A stretch of DNA of 64,000 bases from Polynucleobacter sp. MWH-CaK5 (lineage in GTDB: Bacteria > Pseudomonadota > Gammaproteobacteria > Burkholderiales > Burkholderiaceae). Location: assembly GCF_018687615.1 (NCBI RefSeq), contig NZ_CP061299.1, positions 124,001-188,000 on the forward strand, written 5' to 3'. The notes beneath the pieces were generated by a model that saw only the letters and a program-made list of their open reading frames with translations, had not been told where the DNA came from and searched no databases. The position numbers were made by a program, and so were the translations under genes. Shown here in pieces: positions 51,230 to 60,304 of the stretch (position 1 is the stretch's first letter; every line of letters starts with the position of its first letter).

Positions 51230-52308
51230 CGCACTCACCCACCTTATTGGTCATGGCTGGCGGTACTGGCGGGCATATTTTCCCAGGCTTGGCTGTGGCT
51301 GAATATTTGCGTGAGCATGGTTGGAATGTTTCTTGGTTGGGGAATGCCAAGGGCATGGAATACCGCTTGGTGCCGCCTCGCGGTTTTGCTTTTGAATCCA
51401 TTCAGTTTGGTGGCTTAAGAGGCAAGGGAATCAAAACATTGGTGTTGTTGCCATTTAATTTATTACGAGCATTTTGGCAAAGCATTCAAGTATTGCGTCG
51501 AGTAAAGCCCGATGTTGTGTTGGGCATGGGTGGTTATGTCACATTCCCGGCTGGAATGATGAGTGTTTTATTGGGTAAGCCATTGGTTTTGCATGAGCAA
51601 AATTCAATTGCTGGTTTAGCCAATAAAGTATTGGCCAAAGTTGCAGACAAAACTTTGTGCGCATTTCCAAATGCATTGCCGGGTGCTGTTTGGTTGGGTA
51701 ATCCATTGCGTGCTGGTATGAGTCAAATTGAATCTCCACAAGCTCGTTACTCAGCAAGATCTGGTCGTTTACAGATTTTGGTGGTGGGTGGTAGTTTGGG
51801 AGCTGCAGCATTGAATGAAGTGGTCCCAGAAGCCCTTGCAAAAATCCCAGTTGAATCTAGACCATCGGTGATCCACCAAGCAGGTGAGAAACACCTTGAT
51901 CAATTGCGCCAGAAATACGCGAGCTTGAATGTTGAGGCAGAAGTTGTGCCATTCATTGATGACATGGTGACAGCTTATGCAAAAGCAGATTTAGTGATTT
52001 GTCGAGCAGGTGCCATGACTGTGGCAGAAATTTCAGCGGTGGGCGTGGCCTCGTATTTGGTGCCCTTCCCATACGCTGTGGATGATCATCAAACGTCGAA
52101 TGCAAAATTTCTTTCAGAGGCTGGCGCTGCTGTGTTGATGCCGCAAGCTGATATGACAACAGATTCATTGGCTGTTTATTTGCAAACAGTTGATCGCGCA
52201 GAGTTATCAAAAATGGCTGAACGCGCTTTGAGTCAGGCCAAGCCAAATGCAACCAAAGATGTTGCAGAAATATGTCAAATGTTATCTAAGAGAGCGGTTC
52301 AGTCATGA
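51226..52308 (+). CDS. murG: Lipid II synthase MurG
   Basis: A 360-residue GT-B glycosyltransferase that adds GlcNAc to lipid I. It has MAGGTGGHIFPGLAVAEYL, GMGGYVTFPAG, LHEQNSIAGLANK, VVGGSLGAAALNEV and CRAGAMTVAEISAVG. Short ATGA overlaps with ftsW and murC. Confidence 0.96.
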   Translation: MTHSPTLLVMAGGTGGHIFPGLAVAEYLREHGWNVSWLGNAKGMEYRLVPPRGFAFESIQFGGLRGKGIKTLVLLPFNLLRAFWQSIQVLRRVKPDVVLGMGGYVTFPAGMMSVLLGKPLVLHEQNSIAGLANKVLAKVADKTLCAFPNALPGAVWLGNPLRAGMSQIESPQARYSARSGRLQILVVGGSLGAAALNEVVPEALAKIPVESRPSVIHQAGEKHLDQLRQKYASLNVEAEVVPFIDDMVTAYAKADLVICRAGAMTVAEISAVGVASYLVPFPYAVDDHQTSNAKFLSEAGAAVLMPQADMTTDSLAVYLQTVDRAELSKMAERALSQAKPNATKDVAEICQMLSKRAVQS

Positions 52309-53738
52309 AGCACATTCTTCATCAAATTCATTTTGTCGGCATTGGTGGTGCAGGCATGAGCGGTATTGCTGAGGTGTTACTCAATCTTGGTTACAAGGTG
52401 AGTGGCTCAGACATGGCTGAAAGTGCAACCACCAAACGTTTGCGTGAGTGTGGTGCAGAAATCACCATTGGTCATCATGCCAAGAATGTGGGTAGTGCAG
52501 AGGCAGTTGTTATTTCAACAGCCGTTACTGGAGACAACCCAGAAGTCTTGGCTGCCCGTGCGGCGCGTATTCCAATTGTGCCAAGAGCTGTGATGCTGGG
52601 TGAGTTGATGCGCTTAAAGCAGGGCATTGCTATTGCAGGCACTCATGGCAAAACAACCACGACCAGTTTGTTGGCTTCAGTTTTGGCTGAGGGTGGTTTG
52701 GATCCAACCTTTGTGATTGGCGGAAAATTAACGTCTGCTGGTGCAAATGCACGTTTAGGCACTGGTGATTTTATTGTGGCCGAAGCCGATGAATCAGACG
52801 CATCCTTCTTAAACTTATTGCCAGTGATTGAAGTGATCACCAACATTGATGCTGATCACATGGACACTTATCAGCACGATATGGCTAAGTTAAAACAAGC
52901 CTTCGTGCAATTCACGCAACGCATGCCGTTTTATGGTGTTGCTGTGTTGTGCGTTGATGATCAAAACGTGCGCGATATTTTGCCGTTTGTGTCACAACCA
53001 ATTCTTGGGTATGGCTTATCTGAAGATGCTGATGTGCGCGCTATTGATGTTGTTGCCGATGGTCCTCAGATGCATTTCACAGCCTTGCGACACACCGTGC
53101 GTCGTCATGGCGATACGCCAGGGCCATTGAAGGTCACATTGAATTTACCAGGCTTACACAATGTGCGTAACGCACTTGCAGCGATTGCCATTGCCACTGA
53201 GTTGGGTGTGAGTGATGCAGCCATCGTGAAAGCCTTGAAAGAATTCCACGGCGTTGGCCGCCGTTTCCAGCGTTATGGAGAAGTGAAGTTGCCTCAGGGT
53301 GGTACATGCACTGTGATTGATGATTACGGTCATCATCCTGTAGAGATGGCAGCAACACTCTCTGCAACCAGAGGAGCCTTCCCAGGCCGTCGATTATTGC
53401 TGGCATTCCAGCCACATCGTTACACCAGAACGCGTGACTGCTTTGGTGAGTTTGTGCGAGTTCTTCAAGGTGTGGATGCTTTGGCTTTAACCGAAGTTTA
53501 TCCAGCGGGTGAGGCTCGAATTTCCGGTGCTGATGGAGAGGCTTTGATCAAAGCTTTGGCAAAGGCCAAAGAAGAAGGTCGCTTATTGGATGTTGCTAAT
53601 ACTAAATTTATAAAAGATGTGAATGAATTGCCGAATTTGGTGATGAGCATGGCGCGCGATGGTGATGTGATCATCACCATGGGTGCAGGATCCATCTCTG
53701 CTGTTCCAGGAAAGTTGGCGGGAGGTTCAAATGCCTAA
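52305..53738 (+). CDS. murC: UDP-N-acetylmuramate:L-alanine ligase MurC
   Basis: A 477-residue Mur ligase that adds the first L-Ala. It has IHFVGIGGAGMSGIAEVL, IAGTHGKTTTTSLLASVL, EADESDASFL, VIDDYGHHPVEMAATL and LAFQPHRYTRTRD. ATGA overlap with murG; its last 8 nt overlap ddlB. Confidence 0.96.
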   Translation: MKHILHQIHFVGIGGAGMSGIAEVLLNLGYKVSGSDMAESATTKRLRECGAEITIGHHAKNVGSAEAVVISTAVTGDNPEVLAARAARIPIVPRAVMLGELMRLKQGIAIAGTHGKTTTTSLLASVLAEGGLDPTFVIGGKLTSAGANARLGTGDFIVAEADESDASFLNLLPVIEVITNIDADHMDTYQHDMAKLKQAFVQFTQRMPFYGVAVLCVDDQNVRDILPFVSQPILGYGLSEDADVRAIDVVADGPQMHFTALRHTVRRHGDTPGPLKVTLNLPGLHNVRNALAAIAIATELGVSDAAIVKALKEFHGVGRRFQRYGEVKLPQGGTCTVIDDYGHHPVEMAATLSATRGAFPGRRLLLAFQPHRYTRTRDCFGEFVRVLQGVDALALTEVYPAGEARISGADGEALIKALAKAKEEGRLLDVANTKFIKDVNELPNLVMSMARDGDVIITMGAGSISAVPGKLAGGSNA

Positions 53739-54717
53739 TCTGATGAATTGGAGCGAAGAAGTACAAAAAGATTTGTCACAAGTGAATGTTGCTGCCTTGG
53801 GCAAGGTCGGAGTGTTGCTTGGCGGTAAATCAGGTGAAAGAGATATTTCTTTGATGTCAGGCAAAGGTGTTTTAGATGCTTTGATTTCAAAGGGTGTGAA
53901 TGCTCATGCTTTTGACCCAGGCCAACAAGCCATCACAGAATTAGCTGCGCAGAAATTTGATCGAGTCTTCATTGCCCTCCATGGTCGTTATGGTGAAGAC
54001 GGCACGATGCAAGGTCTGCTGGAGCAAATGAATTTGCCTTATACCGGCAGTGGTGTATTGGCTTCTGCTCTTGCGATTGATAAACAAGCGACCAAGCGAT
54101 TATGGTCCAGCTTTGATTTGGCCACACCTCGATTTGCAATGTTAAATGCCAAGAGTGATTGGCAAAAAATTATCCAAGATCTTGGACTGCCGATCATTGT
54201 GAAGCCAGCCAGAGAGGGATCATCTCTTGGTTTGAGCAAAGTCATGAAGGCAGAAGATTTGCCGGCAGCGTATGCATTGGCAGCGAAGCTTGATCGTGAT
54301 GTGATGGCAGAGCAATGCATCATCGGTGAAGAGTTAACTTGTCCAATCGTGGGTGATGGCGAGAATGCGCGAGCATTGCCGGTCATCAGAATCGTGGCCC
54401 CAGACTCTAATTACGATTATCACAATAAATATTTTTCTGACGACACCAAATACTTGTGCCCAACAGGTTTGGATTTGGCGCTTGAGACAAAAGTACAAGA
54501 ACTTGCTTTAAGTGCATACCGTGCCTTAGGCTGTAAAGGTTGGGGTCGTGCGGACGTGATGATTGATCAAAAGACCAATCAACCTTATTTATTAGAAATG
54601 AATACAGCGCCTGGTATGACTGGTCATTCATTGGTGCCAATGGCGGCCAAGGCAGCCGGTGTTGAATATGCTGATTTGGTGTTGTGGCTATTAAGCAAGG
54701 CAGGTATTCATTCATGA
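53731..54717 (+). CDS. ddlB: D-alanine:D-alanine ligase
   Basis: 328 residues from the ATG at 53731, which has GGGAGG five bases upstream inside murC. It is an ATP-grasp enzyme with VGVLLGGKSGERDISLMSG, LHGRYGEDGTMQGLLEQMNLPYTGSGV, IVKPAREGSSLGLSKV and EMNTAPGMTGHSLVP. It makes the D-Ala-D-Ala used by MurF. The open frame runs upstream to 53683, but that lies within murC. Confidence 0.95.
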   Translation: MPNLMNWSEEVQKDLSQVNVAALGKVGVLLGGKSGERDISLMSGKGVLDALISKGVNAHAFDPGQQAITELAAQKFDRVFIALHGRYGEDGTMQGLLEQMNLPYTGSGVLASALAIDKQATKRLWSSFDLATPRFAMLNAKSDWQKIIQDLGLPIIVKPAREGSSLGLSKVMKAEDLPAAYALAAKLDRDVMAEQCIIGEELTCPIVGDGENARALPVIRIVAPDSNYDYHNKYFSDDTKYLCPTGLDLALETKVQELALSAYRALGCKGWGRADVMIDQKTNQPYLLEMNTAPGMTGHSLVPMAAKAAGVEYADLVLWLLSKAGIHS

Positions 54718-55532
54718 AATTCTTGCGCATCTTCTTCGGCTTTTTAGGTTCTATGAGTGCCACGGTGTTTGGCCCGATCTGGAATCACGCCAAGATGATG
54801 CGTGCGATGGCAAATTTCTTGTTATTGATTGCTTTGTTGGTGACGTGTGGATGGCTTCTATTCTGGTTAGGTCAAAAACCAGTTTTCACTTTGAATCACT
54901 TAACGGTTGAGTCACTCGATGGTCGTGAGCTCAAGCACGTGAATTTGCCAACAATTAAAACCCGTGCATTGGATCAAGTGAAGGGCAATTTTTTCACGAT
55001 TCGTTTAGATCAAGCAAGACAGTCATTTGAAACGATGCCGTGGGTGCGTCGAGCCAGTGTGCGCCGTGAGTGGCCTAACGGAATTGTGGTCGCGATCGAA
55101 GAGCATCAAGCTTTGGGAGTGTGGGTTAGTGAAACGCCTAAATTGATCAATACCTACGGTGAAGTATTTATCGCAAATATGGCAGAAGCAGAGGACAGCG
55201 CTTCATTGTTGAGATTCAGCGGTCCAGAAGGAAGTAATAAAGAGGTCTTTAGAAAATACCAGCAACTGAATCTTTGGTTTGAGCCTTGGCAAGCAAGTGT
55301 GAAAAGTCTTGAGCTCTCTTCTCGTTATGCCTGGAAAGCCAAGTTGAGTAATAACTTGAATATTGAATTGGGTCGAGAGCTCGATGAGCGCGATGCAAAG
55401 CAGATTCAATTAAGTGTTGAGCGTTTGATTAAGAGTTGGCCACAGGTTCAAGAGAAATGGGGCCAACGAGTGGATTCAATTGACCTTCGTTATGCCAATG
55501 GCTATGCCATCAATATAGGAAAAAAACTGTGA
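54714..55532 (+). CDS. ftsQ: Cell division protein FtsQ
   Basis: 272 residues from the ATG at 54714 (ATGA overlap with ddlB). One N-terminal membrane helix (about residues 38-58) is followed by a POTRA domain (FTLNHLTVES..., VKGNFFTIRLDQARQSFETMPWVRRASVRREWPNGIVVAIEEHQALGVW) and the beta domain, ending in RYANGYAINIGKKL. It is a scaffold of the FtsQBL complex. Confidence 0.93.
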   Translation: MKFLRIFFGFLGSMSATVFGPIWNHAKMMRAMANFLLLIALLVTCGWLLFWLGQKPVFTLNHLTVESLDGRELKHVNLPTIKTRALDQVKGNFFTIRLDQARQSFETMPWVRRASVRREWPNGIVVAIEEHQALGVWVSETPKLINTYGEVFIANMAEAEDSASLLRFSGPEGSNKEVFRKYQQLNLWFEPWQASVKSLELSSRYAWKAKLSNNLNIELGRELDERDAKQIQLSVERLIKSWPQVQEKWGQRVDSIDLRYANGYAINIGKKL

Positions 55533-56767
55533 GCGTTATCAGTAAAGACACAAAAGATTTAATTGTTGGCTTGGATATCGGCACATCCAAAGTGGTTGCT
55601 TTGGTGGCCGAGTTAAATCCAGATGGTCAATTCAATGTCGTGGGTCTTGGTCAAGTCAGTTCTAAAGGGTTGAAAAAAGGTGTGGTCGTCAATATTGAGG
55701 CCACTGTTCAGTCCATTCAAAAAGCTCTTGAAGAAGCTGAGGTGATGGCTGATCGTCGCATTGCGCAAGTGTTCACCGGTATCGCTGGAAACCACATTCA
55801 CAGTTTTAATTCAACAGGCATGGTGGCAATCCGTGACAAAGAGGTTTCAGCAGGTGATGTTGAGCGAGTGATTGAAACAGCTAAAGCGATCAATATTCCA
55901 ACCGATCAACAAATTCTTCACATCCTCACGCAAGAATTCATCATTGATGGACAAGAAGATGTGCGTGAACCAATTGGTATGAGCGGTATTCGTTTAGAGG
56001 TCAAGGTGCACATCGTGACTGGTGCTGTCAGTGCTGCGCAAAACATTGTGAAGTGTGTGCGCCGTTGTGGTCTAGAAGTGAATGATCTGATTTTGCAGCC
56101 TTTGGCTTCAAGTGTTGCGGTCTTGACTGAAGACGAAAAAGAATTGGGTGTTGTGTTGGTCGACATCGGTGGCGGTACAACCGACATCGCGATCTTCAGT
56201 CAGGGAGCGATTCGTCACACAGCAGTGATTCCAATTGCTGGTGATCAAATCACCAATGACATTGCAATGGCTTTGCGCACTCCAACCATCGATGCGGAAG
56301 ATCTCAAAATTCATTTTGGTATTGCACGTCAAAGCATGGCCAATCCAAATGAAACCATTGAGGTTCCGGGTGTTGGTGATCGCGAAGCTCGGTCTATGTC
56401 ACGCCAAGCTTTATCTGCAGTGATCGAGCCACGTGTTGAAGAGTTATTGAGTTTGGTTCGTCAAGTGGTGCGCGAATCAGGCATGGAAGATTTGGTTTCC
56501 TCAGGAGTTGTTTTAACTGGCGGCACGGCCTTGATGCCGGGAGTTGTTGAATTGGCAGAAGAAGTTTTTGCTAAGCCAGCGCGCGTTGGTTTCCCTGAGT
56601 ACAAAGGACATTTGAGTGAAATTTTAAGAAGCCCAAGATATTCAACAGGCTTAGGTTTGTTGATGGAGGGGCGTGTGCAGTTAGTGCGTGGTCGCCGAGT
56701 TGCGCAATCTGGAACCATACAAAACATCGTGGCGCGCATGCGCGAATGGTTCATGGGAAATTTTTAA
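55529..56767 (+). CDS. ftsA: Cell division protein FtsA
   Basis: A 412-residue actin-like protein that tethers FtsZ to the membrane. It has LIVGLDIGTSKVVALVAE, the phosphate-2 loop VLVDIGGGTTDIAIF, VLTGGTALMPGVVELAEEVF, and a C-terminal amphipathic membrane-targeting helix (IVARMREWFMGNF). The start is GTG, in a GTGA overlap with ftsQ. Confidence 0.96.
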   Translation: MSVISKDTKDLIVGLDIGTSKVVALVAELNPDGQFNVVGLGQVSSKGLKKGVVVNIEATVQSIQKALEEAEVMADRRIAQVFTGIAGNHIHSFNSTGMVAIRDKEVSAGDVERVIETAKAINIPTDQQILHILTQEFIIDGQEDVREPIGMSGIRLEVKVHIVTGAVSAAQNIVKCVRRCGLEVNDLILQPLASSVAVLTEDEKELGVVLVDIGGGTTDIAIFSQGAIRHTAVIPIAGDQITNDIAMALRTPTIDAEDLKIHFGIARQSMANPNETIEVPGVGDREARSMSRQALSAVIEPRVEELLSLVRQVVRESGMEDLVSSGVVLTGGTALMPGVVELAEEVFAKPARVGFPEYKGHLSEILRSPRYSTGLGLLMEGRVQLVRGRRVAQSGTIQNIVARMREWFMGNF

Positions 56768-56837
56768 GAATTTAGAAGTATTAGAAGATTTTTAGTTTTA
56801 TTTTTGTCGTCGTCAACCGTAGTTATAAGGAGGTAGT

Positions 56838-58148
56838 ATGGAATTTGAAATGTTAGATGCAGAACCGGCGGGTAAGACCATTATTAAAGTGGTCGGCGTG
56901 GGCGGTGCAGGCGGTAACGCTGTGCAGCACATGATTCGTCGTGGTGTACAAGGTGTTGAGTTCATTTGCATGAACACAGATGCGGGTGCACTTCAACGTT
57001 CTAAAGCTGGCGTCAATATTCAGTTGGGTGCAACAGGTTTGGGTGCTGGTGCCAAGCCTGAAGTGGGTGCATCTTCTGCTGTTGAAGCTAAGGCACGCAT
57101 TGCTGATGCATTGCAAGGTGCACACATGGTCTTTATCACAGCCGGTATGGGTGGTGGTACAGGTACAGGCGCAGGTCCGGTGGTTGCTCAAGTTGCCAAA
57201 GAAATGGGTATCTTGACAGTTGGTGTGATCAGCAAGCCATTTGATTTTGAAGGTGCAAAGCGCGGTAAAGTGGCTGAAGCTGGTGCTCATGAAATTGAAA
57301 ACTATGTTGATTCATTAATTGTTGTTCTTAATGAAAAACTATTTGAAGTCATGGGTGAAGATGCTGAGATGGACAAGGCCTTTGGTTGTGCAGATGATGT
57401 ATTGCACAACGCTGTTGCCGGTATCGCAGAAATCATCAACGAGCAAGGTTTGATCAACGTTGACTTTGAAGACGTTAAAACAGTGATGAGTGAGCAAGGT
57501 AAAGCCATGATGGGAACAGCCACTGTTTCTGGTATGGATCGTGCTCGTTTAGCTGCTGAAGCTGCTGTTGCATCACCATTGCTTGAAGGTGTTGATTTGT
57601 CAGGAGCGCGTGGCGTATTGGTGAACATCACAGCAAGCCGTTCATTGAAGTTGTCAGAGACTCGTGAAGTAATGGGCGCTATTCGTGGATATGCTGCTGA
57701 AGATGCCACAGTGATCTTTGGTACTGTTTACGATGAAAGCTTGGGTGATGCTTTGCGTGTCACAGTGGTTGCTACTGGTTTGAATGGTGGCAAGCGCAAA
57801 GAAAAGCAGCCTGAAGTTATTTGGCGTAATACACAAGCCACAGGCACTTATGATGCAGCACCAACCATGGCTGATTTAAGTACTTTCGCACCACAAAGTG
57901 CAACAGCAACCATGGCGATGGCAAATACAGCCAGCAACGTGAATGCCGCAAGCATGACTGCGCCAGCGATGCCGGTGGGATCTGCCAGTGATTACGCAAA
58001 ATATGATGTACCAAAAGTGTTTCGCAGCAATCGTGAATCAAATGAGCCGCGTTTGGGCGCAAATAGCTCACCAGAAGCGCAAGCAATGATGGATAAGGGT
58101 GCTGATTACTACGATATTCCAGCTTTTTTACGTAAGCAAGCTGATTAA
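56838..58148 (+). CDS. ftsZ: Cell division GTPase FtsZ
   Basis: A 436-residue tubulin homologue that forms the Z-ring. It has IKVVGVGGAGGNAVQHMI, FITAGMGGGTGTGAGPVVAQVA (GTP-binding G-box), the T7 loop NVDFEDVKTVM, and an Ala/Met-rich disordered linker (about residues 330-415). The conserved tail peptide YDIPAFLRKQAD binds FtsA and other partners. A very strong SD, AAGGAGGT, precedes the ATG. It is the only dcw gene here with a long upstream gap (70 nt), so it may be boosted independently. Confidence 0.97.
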   Translation: MEFEMLDAEPAGKTIIKVVGVGGAGGNAVQHMIRRGVQGVEFICMNTDAGALQRSKAGVNIQLGATGLGAGAKPEVGASSAVEAKARIADALQGAHMVFITAGMGGGTGTGAGPVVAQVAKEMGILTVGVISKPFDFEGAKRGKVAEAGAHEIENYVDSLIVVLNEKLFEVMGEDAEMDKAFGCADDVLHNAVAGIAEIINEQGLINVDFEDVKTVMSEQGKAMMGTATVSGMDRARLAAEAAVASPLLEGVDLSGARGVLVNITASRSLKLSETREVMGAIRGYAAEDATVIFGTVYDESLGDALRVTVVATGLNGGKRKEKQPEVIWRNTQATGTYDAAPTMADLSTFAPQSATATMAMANTASNVNAASMTAPAMPVGSASDYAKYDVPKVFRSNRESNEPRLGANSSPEAQAMMDKGADYYDIPAFLRKQAD

Positions 58149-58184
58149 GAATTAGTCGTAATTAGAAAAAAGCATAAAAAACAA

Positions 58185-58270
58185 TGGCATACAGATGCCG
58201 GTGGTAACGCGCCTCCTGCGAAATGACGACGCATGCGATACCATCGGTGTTCTGGCAAAAATAAATGCCA
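58185..58270 (+). ncRNA. Structured RNA candidate exposing CCUCC (ftsZ-peroxiredoxin gap)
   Basis: A nested stem: TGGCAT (58185-58190) with ATGCCA (58265-58270); CCGGTGGTA (58198-58206) with TACCATCGG (58239-58247, one G-U); CGCG (58208-58211) with TGCG (58234-58237, one G-U); TGCG (58217-58220) with CGCA (58230-58233). This leaves CCTCC (58212-58216) as a 5-nt bulge. It stands out as GC-rich in an AT-rich gap. It could be an independent sRNA or a cis-acting leader of the peroxiredoxin gene. CUCC is complementary to GGAG in that gene's SD (58328-58331). No convincing promoter or U-tailed terminator is seen. Confidence 0.5.
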
Positions 58271-58337
58271 ATAGTTATAAACAAAAATTACTATTTAAAT
58301 TAGTTAATTTAAAGACCCTTATTGAATGGAGAAGACA

Positions 58338-58838
58338 ATGATTGCAGTAGGACAACAACTACCAAATGCCACAATTCATGAATTTTTAGAAGTTGCTACA
58401 GAAGGTTGTTCTGTAGGACCAAATGCTTTTGAAGTGAGCAAATTAACAGCAGGTAAAAAGATTGTTATTTTTGGCTTGCCAGGTGCATTTACACCAACAT
58501 GCTCAGCTCAGCACGTTCCAGGTTACGTGGCTAACTTTGATGCGATCAAAGCCAAGGGTGTTGACGAAATTTGGTGCTTATCAGTGAATGATGCATTTGT
58601 GATGGGTGCCTGGGGTAAAGACCAAAAGGTGAATGGAAAAGTTCGCATGATGGCTGATGGCGCAGCAGAATTGACTAAGAAGCTTGGTTTGGAATTTGAC
58701 TTAACAGCTCGCGGTATGGGTGTTCGTTCACAACGTTATTTGATGATTGTTGATAATGGCGTAGTGAAGCATTTGGCCGTTGAAGCAGCTGGTAAGTTTG
58801 AAGTGAGTGATGCAGCTTCTGCACTAAAAGCACTTTAA
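58338..58838 (+). CDS. Peroxiredoxin (Prx5-like, AhpC/TSA superfamily)
   Basis: 166 residues from the ATG at 58338, chosen because GGAGA lies five bases upstream; an ATG at 58326 would contain that SD. The peroxidatic Cys is in LPGAFTPTCSAQHVPGY. IWCLSVNDAFVMGAWGKD and GMGVRSQRYLMIVDNGVV are typical of the Prx5 group. It reduces hydroperoxides with a thiol partner such as glutaredoxin. It is placed between ftsZ and lpxC. Confidence 0.93.
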   Translation: MIAVGQQLPNATIHEFLEVATEGCSVGPNAFEVSKLTAGKKIVIFGLPGAFTPTCSAQHVPGYVANFDAIKAKGVDEIWCLSVNDAFVMGAWGKDQKVNGKVRMMADGAAELTKKLGLEFDLTARGMGVRSQRYLMIVDNGVVKHLAVEAAGKFEVSDAASALKAL

Positions 58839-58852
58839 TCTACAGATAAATC

Positions 58853-59767
58853 ATGTTGAAACAGCGCACCATTGCAGCCCCTGTAAAAACCGTTGGTATT
58901 GGATTACACACGGGCCGCAAGGTGACGCTTAAATTAATACCTGCACCAATTAATACAGGCATTATTTTTCATCGCGTCGATTTACCGAATGCCCCTGGCA
59001 TCAAGGCTGATGCGCACTTGGTGACTGATACACGTTTGGCCACGGTGTTACAAAATGGTGACACCCGAGTTTCTACTGTAGAACATTTGTTATCTGGCTG
59101 CGCAGGTCTTGGCATTGATAACTTGATCATTGAATTAGATTGCGAAGAAGTGCCCATCATGGATGGCAGTGCGGCTTCATTTTTGTTTTTGATTGAATCA
59201 GCAGGCCTTCAAGAACAAGAGGCTCCACGTCAGTTCATTGTGATTAAAAAGCCAGTTGAAATTAGAGAGGCTGGCAAATTAGCACGCTTGGAACCTTTCG
59301 ATGGATTCAAGTTAGATTTCACGATTGATTTCAAACACCCTGCAGTCGATAAGACTGGTCAAAGACATGTGATTGATTTTGCAGACAGCACGTATGCAAG
59401 AGAAATTGGAAGAGCTAGAACATTTGGTTTTGCTCATGAAGTAGAAGCTCTGCGCGAAATGGGTTTAGCTCGCGGCGGTAGTTTGGATAACGCGATTGTG
59501 TTGGATGAGCACCGAATTTTAAATAATGAAGAATTGCGCTATGACGATGAATTCGTGCGTCATAAGATTTTGGATGCGATTGGTGATTTGTATTTAGCAG
59601 GTCATCCGATTGTGGGCGCTTATATTGCTGAAAAGTCAGGTCATGCTTTGAACAATGCATTGCTCAGAGCTTTATTTGCAGACCCAAGCAGTTACGAAAT
59701 AAAAGGCTTCGACGAAGCCAGCGCGCCAGAAGCTTATCAATTAAAAAATAAGCCTTTGTTTGCCTAA
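58853..59767 (+). CDS. lpxC: UDP-3-O-acyl-N-acetylglucosamine deacetylase
   Basis: A 304-residue zinc enzyme for the committed step of lipid A synthesis. It has KQRTIAAPVKTVGIGLHTGRKV, the zinc His in STVEHLLSGCAGLGIDN, EVPIMDGSAASF, GRARTFGF and the zinc His/Asp segment KILDAIGDLYLAGHPIVG. It is 14 nt after the peroxiredoxin gene. Confidence 0.97.
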   Translation: MLKQRTIAAPVKTVGIGLHTGRKVTLKLIPAPINTGIIFHRVDLPNAPGIKADAHLVTDTRLATVLQNGDTRVSTVEHLLSGCAGLGIDNLIIELDCEEVPIMDGSAASFLFLIESAGLQEQEAPRQFIVIKKPVEIREAGKLARLEPFDGFKLDFTIDFKHPAVDKTGQRHVIDFADSTYAREIGRARTFGFAHEVEALREMGLARGGSLDNAIVLDEHRILNNEELRYDDEFVRHKILDAIGDLYLAGHPIVGAYIAEKSGHALNNALLRALFADPSSYEIKGFDEASAPEAYQLKNKPLFA

Positions 59768-59779
59768 AAATTAGGCAAA
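59759..59779. terminator. Hairpin between the convergent stop codons of lpxC and dciA
   Basis: TTTGCCTAA - AAA - TTAGGCAAA is a perfect 9-bp inverted repeat. Its left arm contains the lpxC stop TAA (59765-59767), and its right arm ends at the base before the dciA stop. U-tracts are imperfect, so its termination strength is uncertain. Confidence 0.5.
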
Positions 59780-60304
59780 TCAGCCTTTTTCCCGATTTTT
59801 TAAGAGTTTTTCAACCGCGATCCGCAGCGGAGAACTTTCATCGAGCTGATTCATTAATTTAGACCAAGATTTTTCAGCGCTTGAGGGAAAAACAGGGGGT
59901 TTTTCAGTGCTTTGAACCTTGTTTGGGGCTGGTATTCCAAGCCCTCCAGGAGCCTGTTTAATGGCCAAAGAACGGGCTGGATAACCTTGTTCTTGAAGTT
60001 TTAAGAGTATTGAGGGGGCTTTTTGACTGATTCGGGTTGCAATGGCTGCATTTGATACCAACAAGGTCAATTGCCCAGTTTCATCTGAAAGGCCACCGGC
60101 TTTAACCAAGCCAATAGCCTTCTGAAGCCCATTTTGATTGAGGCTCAGGTCAATCGCTTGCTGAACTAAAAGATTGTTTTCTGCCCTTTGCAGGAGGTCT
60201 CCCAGAGGGGTATTTTTTTCAATGCAAGCTAATGCATCACGGGCATTCGCAGATGTCCGTCTGGGTGCTAAACTTTGAGGCTTAAATTTCCTCGCAAAAG
60301 TCAT
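59780..60304 (-). CDS. dciA: DUF721 protein, probable replicative helicase loader DciA
   Basis: 174 residues from the ATG at 60304. A basic N terminus (TFARKFKPQSLAPRRT) is followed by a DUF721-like core (LLQRAENNLLVQQAIDLSLN, GQLTLLVSNAAIATRISQKAPSILLKLQEQGYP) and a Pro/Ser-rich C terminus. DciA helps load DnaB in bacteria without DnaC. The place next to secA and lpxC matches dciA in Pseudomonas. Similarity in the core is moderate. Its ATG overlaps the secA ATG head to head. Longer frames starting upstream would run inside secA. Confidence 0.65.
   Translation of the reverse strand: MTFARKFKPQSLAPRRTSANARDALACIEKNTPLGDLLQRAENNLLVQQAIDLSLNQNGLQKAIGLVKAGGLSDETGQLTLLVSNAAIATRISQKAPSILLKLQEQGYPARSLAIKQAPGGLGIPAPNKVQSTEKPPVFPSSAEKSWSKLMNQLDESSPLRIAVEKLLKNREKG

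Noticed and set aside
56853..57290. 145-codon Cys/Thr-rich open frame opposite ftsZ
   Set aside because: The high Cys and Thr content is the mirror of Gly/Ala/Val codons of the G-box region. There is no independent evidence.
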